From Symsagittifera roscoffensis (taxonomy: Eukaryota > Xenacoelomorpha > Acoela > Convolutidae): a stretch of DNA of 64,000 nucleotides. Under the pieces are notes generated by a model that saw only the letters and a program-made list of their open reading frames with translations, was not told where the DNA came from and did no database searches. Every line of letters begins with the position of its first letter. Within the stretch, counting starts at the first letter, position 1. The position numbers and the translations under genes were made by a program. The stretch lies in the NCBI RefSeq assembly GCF_963678635.1, contig NC_087067.1, positions 21,200,596 through 21,264,595 on the forward strand, read 5' to 3'. Shown here piece by piece: positions 11,990 through 23,464 of the stretch.

Positions 11990-13090
11990 TTAAGAAAACT
12001 CAACTGGCTCCTCCAATAAATAAGGACTTAATTCTTCTCCAATAGATTCGAATGTTCCTCTTGCAATAGGTAAGGCTGTTTCTCCTGCAAGAGATCTTGA
12101 TGTTTCCTCTGTATTAGATCCTGATGATTGTTCTATCAATTTGGTAGCTCGATTAGCCAAATATCTTGCTTCTATTTGCTCTATTTTGTGATTTCTGTTC
12201 AAATGCCTTCCAAGTGTGGTTTTACACCTTGTTTTATATGAGCATAGGTGACACCCAAAAAACACGTTTCCATGATTCCTAACGAAATGTTTTAGCAAAT
12301 TATTAGTGGTAGATGTAATAAAAGTACAGTGATTACAACAAATTCGTTTCTGCTGGTTCTCAGCTAACTTTTTTGAGGAGGTTTTTGACTTATTTTGTCC
12401 CGACTTATTTTTTGACTTATTTTTTGTTATGACTGAATCATGATTTGACCTAATGGTTGTTGATTCAGTTGACTTTCTCCTTGATGCTTTGTTCTGAAAT
12501 TTTGTAACAGATTCAGATGAGGCAACCTTTTCGAGGATCTCAAAGTTCAAAGGTTGATTCAATGCTCTATACCAAGGAGGCAAGGGATCAGCGCTAGTGT
12601 AGTTAAGCGACTGACTTGTATTGACTTGAGCGGAAAATTTTTTGGAAATTTCATCATCAGGCGTTTTTTCAACAGAGATATTTGCGCTTTCCCGACATTG
12701 TGCTGACAAAACAGGTTCTAATTTAGTGACAGGAGACTCGCCATCACAGCCTGATCTTGGATTATTTTGCAATTCTGTTTGATCAAACTTAGCCGAAACA
12801 TTCGCTGTCAATTGCTCGGAAGCTTGAGGCGCTAAATCGTCAAAAGGTTCATAATCATAGCACGCAGTTGCAATTTCAGCATCCAGTTTCATGGATAAAA
12901 GTCCCATTTGGTTCATTGAAATATTGTCTATTATGGGGAACGAACTGATCCATTGTGGTGTTGATTTAACTGAACTTTGTTTTTCATAAATTTGCGGAGA
13001 TTCGGCTTTCATGTAGTGCATTAACAGCTGACAAATTGCGGACGCATCTAACTCGACTGAGAGTGATAGCTTCGGCGTTGATGTTGACAT
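11990..13090 (-). CDS. Zinc-finger protein, N-terminal family module plus two C2H2 fingers
   Basis: A single open coding exon of 366 residues. The ATG at 13090 lies 6 nt after an acceptor-like 'attttag', the same arrangement as in the two paralogues. The N-terminus reads TPKLSLSVELDASAICQLL to YMKAE (about residues 5-30), then MGLLSMKLD (about 62-70), aligning with the modules at 9973 and 2594. The central part is polar and ends in a Lys/Ser-rich stretch (about 221-241). Two C2H2 fingers follow: CNHC...HFVRNH (252-273) and CHLC...HLNRNH (280-301). They are joined by a six-residue linker, unlike the TGEKP type. It lacks the CxxC cluster of the neighbour. It is probably a nuclear DNA-binding protein. 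The pair probably arose by local tandem duplication. Confidence 0.8.
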   Translation of the reverse strand: MSTSTPKLSLSVELDASAICQLLMHYMKAESPQIYEKQSSVKSTPQWISSFPIIDNISMNQMGLLSMKLDAEIATACYDYEPFDDLAPQASEQLTANVSAKFDQTELQNNPRSGCDGESPVTKLEPVLSAQCRESANISVEKTPDDEISKKFSAQVNTSQSLNYTSADPLPPWYRALNQPLNFEILEKVASSESVTKFQNKASRRKSTESTTIRSNHDSVITKNKSKNKSGQNKSKTSSKKLAENQQKRICCNHCTFITSTTNNLLKHFVRNHGNVFFGCHLCSYKTRCKTTLGRHLNRNHKIEQIEARYLANRATKLIEQSSGSNTEETSRSLAGETALPIARGTFESIGEELSPYLLEEPVEFS

Positions 13091-15079
13091 ATTAATCTAA
13101 AATTGCCATAAAACTAAACAAATTAAAAATGGCCGGTTGTTTTACAAGTAGCATAAGACACTTTGAGTCTTGTCTTTTCGAGATATGGCCATTTTAACAT
13201 TTTTTCCTAATTTAACACAGGCGAAGAAGAGCTTTGCAACACTTCCGATTCAAATATAGCGTTGAAAAAAAGAAAGTGATAATGGAAAAATGACATTTCT
13301 TTCAGAAAACTTTTTTGACTGTCTTTTTTCAATTTTAAAAAATAATTACTACCTGAAACGGGCGTCACCTTATTACTACTTAAATGATGGTAGTTTCTAG
13401 AATTTTGACGAAATGAGCATGAAATGAAATTCATCATTCTAACTAAATTGACCATTCTGCGAAAAATAACCAAAAAAAAATTGCATGTAGTTCTTAAACA
13501 GGGGCAAAACAGCGGTTCGCCGTGATGAGCTGTACAGCTCTTGTGTTGGTCCTTTCCCCGTGGATAAATCGTCTTAATCTTAATCTAAAGTTGTTTACGG
13601 GTAAAAGGCCTAGTACTCGATTGCAACATGCTTAATAATCGCAAGGGTATCTATCTTAAAAAAAGTAAAAAAAAAAACAATCATAAGCGAATAAAACCTT
13701 TTTCCTTAATCTAATCATAGCTAAACCCTAATATGAAATCATTCAGAGCTCTGAATCTTATCTCAAAATATTGAGCTCGTCTTTTTTTTGGTTTTTTCTT
13801 TTATATACATATTATGGAAATTGTTGCAATTAGATCTAACCTTCTGTGTAAGTTAACAAAACAGTAACTAGACATGTAAATTTGATTTGTGATAAATTAT
13901 TCATTCCATATTGTTTTGCTGGCCTTGTCTTCAGGGTAGGCTTCCAGTAGGAATATTACATGCCTTTTGTCTATCCTCTCTTGAATTTCAATTTCATCAA
14001 ATTGATGATGATTCAACTCGAATGTAAATTATGTTAAAAATTTAATTGGTTTACAGGAGAAACAAGTTCCTTTTTTCTATTGCATAGAATGTTTGAAAAA
14101 TATATATATATTTTTGGCGTGGGTGAAAAGGAGGAAATTCAATTGTTCTTGAGGTTTCGCGACACGGTTGCCACAGCTTCGAAGATTCAAAATAATTAAA
14201 AATTAGTTTCTGCACAATAAAAATCGGACCATGTAGATAATCTAGCAATGAGTGAAGAAAAAAGCCTGAAAAGAAAAAACAATAGACCAACATACTAATA
14301 AAGAGTGCAATCGATAGCGTGCGTGCAATTTTAGCAGTGGAAGCCAAAACCGAAAAGGCATTTTAGTTTCCATGCAAAAACTGGACAATTTCATTCACTA
14401 CGCATGTCTCATTGCCTTCAGAGTTTAAATTGGAAAAAAAGTATGTGGGTTCCGAGCATTGAAGGCTTGTTTATGCTTAACTTAAGCAGTTTGCAATAAC
14501 TTATTTATGCTCAACTTAAGTTTTACGAGAGCAAAATTTTTGACGCCATTTTGCCAATCAAAAATTCAAAAAATATGAAAAAAAATTGTGAAATTTTTCT
14601 TTTGATGTTTTTTTGTTTTTCTAGTCAACTTTTTCAAAAACTTTTGTTCGATTTGCCTAATTTACTATGGTTGTCGAACGTGCCTAATTTCTAGTTCTTT
14701 CAGATCCTTTTATCACCCCGCAACAACGCCACTAACTTGAAAAAAAAAACTTTTTTGTGTGTGTTTAAGACTATGGTCGGAACATTCTGTGCTCACAACT
14801 TGATGCTTTCAAGGCAACTACATTTCCACGAGAGCACCAATTCCTACAAACTCACGACGCATACTGATAGCCAAGATAGATAGCCGCACTCAACTTTTAG
14901 AATTCTTTTGAGGTTTAGCATACATGACATTTACCTAATTCCAAGCCTAATTGGTCTTTTCATATAACATATAAATTTAACGAAGTGTGCACAACGCTTT
15001 TTATTGCCAGTGCTCGGAAAACATTAAGAAAACCAAACACTGCAAAGGAAAGTGCGACTAAAGTAGGGAAACACGGCCA
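13091..15079. other. Intergenic DNA; repeat fragments only
   Basis: About 13213-13260 carries the opening landmark of the dispersed ~0.6-kb repeat ('acacaggcgaagaa', 'caacacttccgattc'). About 13600-13660 carries the 'ctagtactcgattgcaac' stretch shared with 5883 and 16940. I find no coding frame with domain character and no RNA gene. Confidence 0.4.
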
Positions 15080-15800
15080 ACAGACAATTGGAAAAGAGTC
15101 AATGCAGGCAAGGAAACAGAAAAAAAATACTGACATGGTTTTTGAAAAAATCTCAACTATTGATTCACAGAAAAAATATACGGCCTTAAAGCTCTTTGAA
15201 CTTCTAAAACAATTTATCTTGAAACTTTTGATAAAAACAATCCAATTTGAGAAAACTAGATCAATAGTTAAAAATTTATTTCGCTGGGAAATCTGAAAAT
15301 TAAAATTCTTTCGAAATTCTTTTCGTGACCTTTGCTGTTCTGTAGTGAAGCTTGCCTGCCTTTTAACACAGGAAATAAATTGAACCTAAAACACAGAGGC
15401 GAAGGGAGACTAGCAAAAATTGCGATTCAACGCAAAAAAAGTCCGAAAGAAATTGAAAGATAAAAACTAGCTGAAGCAAAATTTTCGTAGTTTCCATAAA
15501 AAAACTAGGGGCGCAGCTAAAACTGGTGGTACATACATACTTTTCAAGTGCAGACATACTGAAGAAAATACAAGGTCCGACGATGATTCTAATCACGGAT
15601 CTCAGAGTGAGAAGGCAACGGCGTTACCTGTACGCCAAGTTCAAAAGAACTCGCAAGTGTAAAGAAATCAAAAAGTTAACCGCAAAATAGTAAATTTTAG
15701 CCAGAACAAATTAAAATACTTCTCCTGAAAAAAAACATCAAGACCTATATCAAAGTCTGAATTACGCTCATCGACTCTTACACAAACCTTGTCATACTGG
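15080..15800. repeat. Dispersed ~0.6-kb repeat, two adjoining partial copies
   Basis: The first part (to about 15360) has 'acaattggaaaagagtcaat', 'ggccttaaagctctttgaa' and 'tttcgctgggaaatctga', matching 17110-17370. At about 15361 the opening landmark appears again, followed by a second partial copy that ends with 'gacctatatcaaagtctga'. The plus-strand open frame at 14985 lies mostly inside the repeat and is not a gene. Confidence 0.6.
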
Positions 15801-17024
15801 ACAGATAGCTTGTCTATACTCTAGCGCAAATCGTCCACTAGTTTGTAGATCTCGTTCCTCACAACCGCCAATCTGTCTCTGTTCCCACCGAGTTCTGACA
15901 TATTCAACAAGACGAAAGGCTCAATTGCGAGTAAGGGACAAATCCAACCACATGCGCTACAAGCATGATTGACTATCACTACTTGCAGATGAAGCGATAC
16001 ATCAAAAAACTTTAAAAAACATTTAAAAACTTAACAAACACAGGTGAAGCAAATTTTGCTTTACTTGCAATACAACAAACACATAGCATGACAAACAAAC
16101 TGACAAGAAGATAAAATCCGTAGAAAAAGTATCGAAAATTAATCTACCAAAAACTTTCCTACATTTATCTTTATTTTGTCTTGAATAAAAACTCCTTTCA
16201 AGAAAAAAATCAAAAAGTAAAACAATTGAGAGTAAAAGGAACATCGAAATAAAATTTACGAAGCTGACGACTCTTTCGTAGACTTAACTGGCGCGGAACA
16301 AAAATGTTTTTTTTAGAAAAACTCAAAACTCGAAAAAAAATTCAAATCCTCCATCAGAATGTTTAGATGAAAATATTTTTGCTCCTCAAACGACTCGAAA
16401 ATATGCCTTTAAGGCAATATATTATGAGCCGAAACCTAGTAATCAGATTTTTTTATTCACTAAACCGAGTTGTTAAAATATAACGAGGAGGGGAGCGTAA
16501 AAATTGTGTTTCCCTTGAAACTACCCAAAGGACACTAAGCGATAAAAATAGGCATAACTATTTTGTGCCAAATAGAATGATCAAGCAAAACAAAAAAGGC
16601 AAGTAAAATTGCAAATTGCAGGATTAACTCGAGCAATAAAAGAAACATAAAAAAGTGCACAGCAAAAAAAATGATTCCAAGATGTGGCAACTAAGCCGAC
16701 AAAAGAAAAGCAAACAAGCAATTGATCGACAATTTTATTTGAAATAGAACATTTCCCTTCGAAAAAAAAACAGTTCTTGGTTAGATACGAATCCAGGACC
16801 TTTGCAGTCCCAGGCGTATTCGTTACTTTCAGACTAAGTGGGCCGAAAACTTTGATCAAATTATGAAACACGGTTCCTCTAGAGATGAGTCCACAAGTCC
16901 GCTACAGACGAGTCATGTGATTAAAGTTATTGGCCGGGAAAAAGTCTAGAGCCCGATTGCTATACCCTTGGTTATCGTAAAGGTAACCAGATAGAATATA
17001 AATTCCATATAACTTCATATAAGT
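15801..17024. other. Repeat-derived intergenic DNA
   Basis: 'gacgaaaggctcaattgcgag' near 15913 recurs near 25453. 'ttgcaatacaacaaacacatagca' near 16060 recurs in part near 4905. A SINE copy is listed separately at 16670. No gene seen. Confidence 0.4.
16670..16960 (-). repeat. SINE-like copy, tRNA-type head on minus strand
   Basis: Body 'gtggcaactaagccgacaaaa' at about 16684, an A-rich run, then 'gatacgaatccaggacctttg' at about 16784. On the minus strand the latter is a B-box-like stretch in the same position as in the copies at 20660 and 24410. The A-box part is decayed. Confidence 0.5.
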
Positions 17025-17660
17025 TATTATACACAGAGTCGAAGCCAATCTTCGAATCACTTGCGACACCACAGAAAATGAGACTGCAGCAGCAAAACAC
17101 AACCAACAAACATTTGGGAAAGAGTCAATGAATGCCAGTAAACAGAAAACATCGCCAACTGAGTTGCAAAGAGTAATGAACGCAATGAAATTGAAACAAT
17201 GACTTATTTTTTTTCTACAATCTCAAGCTTTTTAATTTCAAAGATAAAAATAGATGGCCTTAAAGCTCTTTGAATTTGTAGAACAATTTATGATGGACAT
17301 CTTTTTGTTAAAATTAACCCAATTTGAGAAAGTTGGATCAATAGATGAAACTGTTATTTCGCTGGGAAATCTGATAGTTAATTTCCATTTTCAAAATTAG
17401 AAGTCGATCATGTTTCTCGTGATCTTTACATGGCTTGATAGAGGAATTTGCCTTTCTTTGAACAAAAAAAATTGAAATGAACTTGAAAAGAAATCAAAAG
17501 TCAAACCCGGAAGAAGTAAATTTGAGTTTCCACAAAAAAATCACCACGACCTATATATTTTTACTGGAAAAAATCGTCGCGACCTATATAAGAGTTTTCA
17601 CTATGCTCATTGACGCTTAAAAATGAACACAATTTAGCACAAAAATTGAATGCGTAAATG
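17025..17660. repeat. Dispersed ~0.6-kb repeat, best full copy
   Basis: Landmarks in order: 'acacagagtcgaagcc', 'cacttgcgacacc', 'gggaaagagtcaatga', 'ggccttaaagctctttgaa', 'tttatgatggacatcttttt', 'aacccaatttgagaaag', 'tttcgctgggaaatctga', 'agaagtcgatcatgtttctc', 'gacctatataagagtttt'. The same order occurs at 24890, 25525 and, in pieces, 1160 and 15080. No long frame is conserved, so it is a non-autonomous element of unknown class. I could not define terminal repeats. Confidence 0.6.
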
Positions 17661-18257
17661 TCTATATAGAATCAGAGCGACGTGAAATAGTCTACAACGT
17701 GGTCCCTTCCTACTCCGTAATAGTTGTTCAACTAAAAAATAACTGAAAAAATTTAGCTGATATACGAGCTGGGAAAAAATTAACTACATTGACTGTAACT
17801 AAGCTAAAATAGATTTAACTTACGATAGCTATTGTTCATACAGAAACTTGAATTAATTATAAAAAATTTTTGAATGTTTCTAAGCATAATGACGGACTTT
17901 TTGACAACTTTCAATTTTTGGAGAAAAAATATCACGTTAAATCCTTTTGACATTGAAATTGAATTTCGTTCATTAACACTTCGAAACAGCGAAAATAATA
18001 ATTCGATTAAACAAGTTTTCCACCAAATACAGTTTCAAATTCAGAATAGAGTCTAAGTTAAATCATTAATAAATTAAATCTCAAATTTATATATTCCGAT
18101 AAAAGATGAGCACCATTGACTTAATTGATAAAGCTTCTAAAACTAGATCTGGAGTACAATAAATAATCTTTAAATTGAACTAATAAAAGTAAGGCGATAG
18201 ATTGATAAGAAGTTGTTTGTTTTCTTGTAGCTGTAAATTAGCAGAAGACATCTTAAT
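17661..18257. other. Region downstream of the SGK3-like alternative last exon
   Basis: AT-rich. The 3' UTR of the exon ending at 18258 should lie here on the minus strand. An ATTAAA overlaps the stop, and no clear AATAAA follows within 200 nt. No gene seen. Confidence 0.35.
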
Positions 18258-18669
18258 TTAATTTAGATGCTCGTCAAATGGTCTGGAATAGGTGAATGAT
18301 ACAAAGTTATTTGCGTCAATTTTGTCACTAGACGTCACGTTAACTTCCAAATTAGATTCCCCTTTCACCGATTCCCCGACTGGTATCTGGACAAACTCCC
18401 TGTCAATATTAGCCACATCATCGTCGCCTCTCACTCTAGGTTCAAATGGAGGCTTGATAAATTTGTGTTCCAAGGCCGCGAAGTCAAGAGGCTTGAAAAA
18501 CGGGTGTTGTTCCAGTTGTTTCACATCGTCTTTCGCGCCCAGACGCTCCTTTGGGTTTTTGTTCAGCATCTGTTTCAGAACTGATTTGCCTTCCTCTGTC
18601 AGTTGCACGCTCGATTTTTCCAATCTTGGCTCACGCGTTTTGATGGCCTCGTACATTCTCGGATGATCC
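18258..18669 (-). CDS. SGK3: SGK3-like kinase, distal alternative last exon (isoform B)
   Basis: Starts after acceptor 'gttttag' with phase fitting exon 3 (R|DHPRMYEAIK). It encodes the end of the kinase C-lobe (LTEEGKSVLKQMLNKNPKER, then LGAKDD) and the AGC C-tail: KPPFEPRV, a turn-motif region IPVGESV, and the hydrophobic motif FVSFTY with Thr at residue 481, then a stop. It is homologous along its whole length to the exon at 23465, and both begin with nearly the same codons (DHxRMY). No frame damage is seen, so it should be functional. It is the third-base and surface-residue differences, not the core, that separate the two, which suggests an old duplication kept by selection. Confidence 0.85.
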
Positions 18670-20649
18670 CTAAAACATTTTACAGCCTGTTATACACAAG
18701 CCCTCAACACACGCTATTTGGTTGCTATTCGGGAAGGATAAACACATGCTATTTAACTGACAATGATATTGGTAAGGATATGCATTAAAATTATCACAAA
18801 ATGAGCCATTTTTTCGTGTTGGTTTGGAAAAAAATGGATCGCATTATAATAATGCTCACAAGCTCGCTTCTTTAATAAATATGCGACGAGGTATTTGTTG
18901 ATTTTTTAAATCGAAACGATCGTTGAAATAGATGTTTTTATTCCATTTTTGTTTCATTCTTCGGATATCTAGTGACTAACTATCAGAGCAAGACCTTTAA
19001 AGTATAAGAAGTTTCAATGATGCCTTTTGTACAACACACAGTGAAGTCAAGCATTGCATACGATCAAAAAAATCACTAGGAAAAACGATCTGGTGATTCA
19101 AAAATGTCATCGCATATCTCAAAAACATACCTGAGCCTCCAGATTCCCAAAGCGAGATAACAATCACTTTACCACAGCAAGGCAGAAAAAAAATACTCGC
19201 ACATTTATGCAGAAAATCACTGAATGAACTTGCACAACAAAGCCAACAGAAAGTTGGAAAAGATTCTATGCACAAGGCAACCAAAAATTTTTTTTGATCA
19301 TTTTTGTTCCGACTATTTGAAAAATGCGGAAGAACTTTATATTAGGGTGTTTTAGTTTTTTTCTTTTTGTTTTCTACGCAAAATCAGGTACCACCAATAA
19401 TCATCGAAATGGTTCGAGTGCTATCTTTGGATCACATTAAAGCCCTTTAAGTCGTGATTCGAACGACATTTAAATATTTCAGAAATTTTTTTCTGTGCCG
19501 AGAAAAACCGGTTTGAAAGTTTTGATTTTGGCCTTATTTCGAACTAACAAGGCCAGCGTGCATGCTTAATATTGCTTATTTAAGCCGTGAAAACTTAGTT
19601 TTACCAGAGCTAAGTTACTTTCTTAAGAAAAATTTTTAAAAATTTATGAAACTTAAAAAAAAAATTTTATGATTTTTTCCTTTCTTTAGTTATCTTCTAT
19701 GAAAACTGTTTTCTAATTGGCCTAATTGACTACGACTGTCGAATATACCTAATTTCTATTTTTTTGTTCAGATCTTTTTCTTATCACACTACACATTTTT
19801 TAAGACTATGGTCTGAACATTCTCTGCTATTTACACAGTAACCGGCCATATTTCATATTTCGAAGAAAAAATACGTCACGTTGATATTTTTAAGTATCAT
19901 AATTTTCTTAAGACACACACACTAACCACTCAGCCACGGAAGCTTAATTCCTACGAAATACTAGCCAAAACGTTATCAGAGAACGGATGCTATGCAATTT
20001 TCAATGCTACATTGAAATTTCCAAATAAATGAACTTTTAATGAACAATTTTAATTGCGAGTTAGGTTAGAAAAAAAGAAGGTTCGTAATATCACACTAAG
20101 CTGATCGCAAGAGTAATAAAATTAATCCAATTATAGAAAACTCGGTCATTAAGTTAATTTTTTTATTCCAAAGGCAAGTCTTAAAACTATAATACACTTT
20201 CAAAGATAAGAGCATCCACCTCTTATTTTTGAACTAAAAACTCTTTACATGCAATTAATTGGCGTTGAGGCTTCTGTTTTTTGAAAGTTTAACTGCATTT
20301 TCATTTGATCAACTGATATTAAACTACTGAGTTCGATAGCAAAAATACAAACAGTGCGGAAAATGCAGCGTACCTTGTTATTTTAAACGCAGAGGCGAAG
20401 TTACACTTCGCATACACAAGCAAAAATATGACCGATAACTCTACTGGGAAAATTTGAATGAGTAAACATTGAGTTTACAAAATTTCATAAGTGACGCACG
20501 CCAATTATGAGTCTATAGAATTGCTAAGTGAAGCAAGCCAATTAGGACGCATTAGCAGTACCAGTCAATTTGAAAAAAGAAATTTACCAACTAACATGCT
20601 TCAATTTATCGAGTGGACGCAATTATACTAGTATACGAAAAAGTTCATT
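18670..20649. other. Intron DNA between the two alternative last exons, left part
   Basis: No coding sequence was recognised. About 19060-19290 is a decayed partial copy of the dispersed ~0.6-kb repeat ('agttggaaaagattctatgc'). Another fragment, 'acgcagaggcgaag', lies near 20390. The rest is AT-rich and featureless to me. Confidence 0.4.
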
Positions 20650-20740
20650 GAAAACATCCGACCCTGCCCAGGTTCGAACCCTCTTATTTTGCTGCAGGTC
20701 TCCTTCCCTACCTCTACGCTACAGATCCATGATTCCTTGA
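20650..20740 (-). repeat. SINE-type tRNA-like head with A and B boxes
   Basis: On the minus strand there is an A box TAGCGTAGAGG (complement of 20711-20721) and then a B box with GGTTCGAACC (complement of 20671-20680). Order and spacing are those of an RNA polymerase III type 2 promoter. It does not fold as a proper tRNA by eye, and the same head recurs at 21735, 22585 and 24410, so it is a SINE and not a tRNA gene. Confidence 0.6.
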
Positions 20741-21734
20741 AACTAAAGTGCTATTTGTAAAATAATAGTCTGTGTTAATATCCTCAGCATTGGCTGTACT
20801 TAATAGCTGGATCAAAATGAACACTTTCAAAATGAATATATTTTGTTGCAACAATTGCAGCGCTACAATATTTGCGACTTAGGTTGAAAAAAAAAGAAGA
20901 AAGTTCAAAAAAGAAGAAATTTCGATGTCCGATTTGCTTCTATATCTATTGTTATTCTCCGTGCATTTTCTCCAGCGGTGATTGCGTTAAAACGGAGAAG
21001 TACACAGCAGAAATGTCATCGAGCAGAACGCGGCCCGGAAAACAACCGATTAACTAACCAAAGCTATGAAAAGCAGACTTATTTTTTTTACCTCGCTGTT
21101 AGGTTCTGTGGAACATTTCAAATGACGTTCACGCCATCTGAGGAATGGCCACTCGGTTGTTTAACCATAGAAGTTTTGGTCGGAAAGCAAATCCTTCTAT
21201 TTTTGCCTTGAATTTATTCTTCTTAAGCATTAATAGTGTACTATAAATGAATTAATTATAACTGTTCCTTTCGGTTACATTTGCAAACAATTTTATATTA
21301 ACAAATCAAGTTAGGATTCTTCAGGTTTTGAACTATTCTGCTATTACACTGACTTCTGTAGACAAGGCAGTTTTTCAACTACAAATCGGATTGGCAACTT
21401 TCATTGCCAAATTATATGAAAAAAATGAGCGCTCAAATTAAACAACAGGAGTTGCTTTCGAGTGATTTCTTTTTTAAAAGTGTCAATGAACGAAGTCAAG
21501 ACTTTTGCAGATCATTTCTTTTTTTTCAGAAAAAAGTCCAAAATTTGATCCCTGCTTGACTTTTGGTTCAAAGGTAAATGAAAAATATATCAAAATATCA
21601 GCTAAACTACTTGGAACGCAATTATTTGCACGAAACAAATACATTGGAAGGCTTTTCAATTGTGGTAAAAATGCTCGCACCCTTGGCAAATTCCGCGTTG
21701 TGGCAACTCAGCCTACAAAAGTCAAACAAAAAAT
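20741..21734. other. Intron DNA, nothing recognised
   Basis: Short plus-strand frames exist but show no domain, codon or splice support. Confidence 0.3.
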
Positions 21735-22085
21735 CGACAACGATCTTTTTCTCACGCTGAATATTTTCTGGCTAAAAAAACAGATCCCAGCCGGATTAAA
21801 ACCCGCGGACCTTTGTTTTCATGGGCACGTGCGTCAAACCTCTACGCCATATGCGCGGATTAACGCTTTGATTTTGACTTTATATGTATCGAAGTGTCGA
21901 TCTATACAAATTACTTTTGTAAAACTAGTTGTTGAACTAAATAAAAGTATATATTTCAGTTTGAAAACGATTGCTAAATTGCTTTATTACAGCTTTAATA
22001 TAAGACTTCCTTGGAATCACAAGATAACATCTCAGCCAAAATTTTTTGCCAGTGCCACTTGTTGAGACCACTATGCGGCAATCCC
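21735..22085 (-). repeat. SINE copy, left arm of a large inverted repeat
   Basis: On the minus strand it carries the A box TGGCGTAGAGG (complement of 21839-21849) and the B-box-like GGTTTTAATCC (complement of 21793-21803). Along its whole length it is nearly the reverse complement of 22585-22945. An open frame on the plus strand passes through it by chance. Confidence 0.75.
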
Positions 22086-22584
22086 GTTAAAAAATAACAA
22101 TCATAATAAATTGTTTCCAAGAAGTCATTACGAAAACGAATTACAAATTAGGAATTCTTTTTTAAAAACGTCCCTTGAAGGAGCGCCGTAAGACTAGATT
22201 AAGTTTTCAGTCGTCTCAGAGCGAGATTCAAAACGGTTTTAAGATACAATTGTAGATAGGGGGAAAGAAAAACTTGAAATGAGCCCAACTAGCTCACAAA
22301 AGATGGAAGATGAAAAGTCTTACCGTTTGGCAGAAATATAAATAAGAGCTTTACCTGAACCAAAATTCTGCAAAAAAAAACGCTGTCGAAAAACATTGGA
22401 GGAGGCAAAAAAAATCAGATTAATTATACTCTAACTAAAAATTCAGCTTACTTGTCAGGTCACTATTAGCTTGAATATAGTTATCTAAAAACCGATGGCT
22501 GAACTTGTTTAGCCGGTTATTGAAATTTCAGTTAACTTTTCTGTTAACCGAAGTGGTTTCTGTCAACCGAAGTGGTCTTCTGTT

Positions 22585-22945
22585 AACCGCATAGTGGTCT
22601 CAACAAGTGGCATTGGCAAATTTTTTTTGGCTGAGATGCTATCTTGTGATTCCAAGTAAGTCTTATATTAAAGCTGTATTAAAGCAAATTAGCAAGCGTT
22701 TTTTAAATCGAAATATATACTTCTATTTATATAAACAAATAGTTTTACAAATTTCATTTGTATAGATCGACACTTCGCTACATATAAAATCAAAATCAAA
22801 GCGTAAATCCGCGCATATAGCAAAGAGGTTTAACGCACGTGCCCATGAAAACAAAGGTCCGCGGGTTTGAATCCGGCTGGGATCTGTTTTTTTTTAAGCC
22901 AGAAAATATTCAGCGTGAGAAAAAGATCGTTGTCGATTTCTGTTA
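22585..22945 (+). repeat. SINE copy, right arm of a large inverted repeat
   Basis: Plus-strand A box TAGCAAAGAGG at 22818-22828 and B box GGTTTGAATCC at 22864-22874, about 46 nt apart, as in tRNA-derived SINEs. It is homologous to the complement of 21735-22085, with about 500 bp between the arms. It is the only clear SINE in the window oriented on the plus strand. Confidence 0.75.
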
Positions 22946-23464
22946 ACTTAGGGAACAAAAAAAAAGCAAATTGTTGAAGAAGACACGAGTTCTAGCAGCA
23001 ATCGAGTGTTTTCAAGCAAACTTTGTCAGCTCTCACTATATTTCTTTAGCTGAAACTTTGATGCCTTTTGAGTATTTTTAGTTAGGAATGAACAGCTTTT
23101 TATTAAATGTTTATTTCGCTCGGTGCAATTATAGGAAAAGAAGCACTGATTGGTTGATTTTTACAGACAATTTAAACCACCAAGTGCCATTATTTGACTG
23201 TTCTGTTCGACTATTAGTGAATACTGTCTGTATATTTTTAACAGCTCTTGAGCTTTTAAAGGTTTTTAGATAATCAGAAACCATTCCCTACAAAAGGTAA
23301 TTCAAGGTATATACCTAAAGTAAATTTTATTGCTGCACGTATATAACTAATTGAAAACGATAAGAAAAGGACATGGTTATTTTTCTATGCTTTAAATCGA
23401 TGGTTATTCTAGATTTTCTTCTAATCACGAAATGAGAGTTGTTATTCTTTGTGATTTTTGATCT
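22946..23464. other. Intron or 3' UTR DNA of the SGK3-like gene
   Basis: Contains the presumed 3' UTR of the exon ending at 23465 and a candidate poly(A) signal at 23326-23331. Otherwise no feature. Confidence 0.4.
23326..23331 (-). promoter_or_regulatory. Candidate poly(A) signal for the proximal last exon
   Basis: AATAAA on the minus strand about 134 nt after the stop of the exon at 23465-23867. If used, it would end the short isoform and exclude the distal exon, which would make the choice one between polyadenylation here and splicing onward. Confidence 0.4.

Noticed and set aside
14985-15296. 103-codon plus-strand frame, Lys-rich
   Set aside because: It lies mostly within the dispersed ~0.6-kb repeat, and other copies do not keep the frame open.
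18258-18669. A separate second kinase gene or kinase pseudogene
   Set aside because: Only the last exon is duplicated. It is intact, in the same phase and strand, with no upstream kinase exons between the two copies, so an alternative exon is the simpler reading.
21505-22065. 186-codon plus-strand frame
   Set aside because: It runs through a SINE copy and flanking intron DNA and has no domain character.
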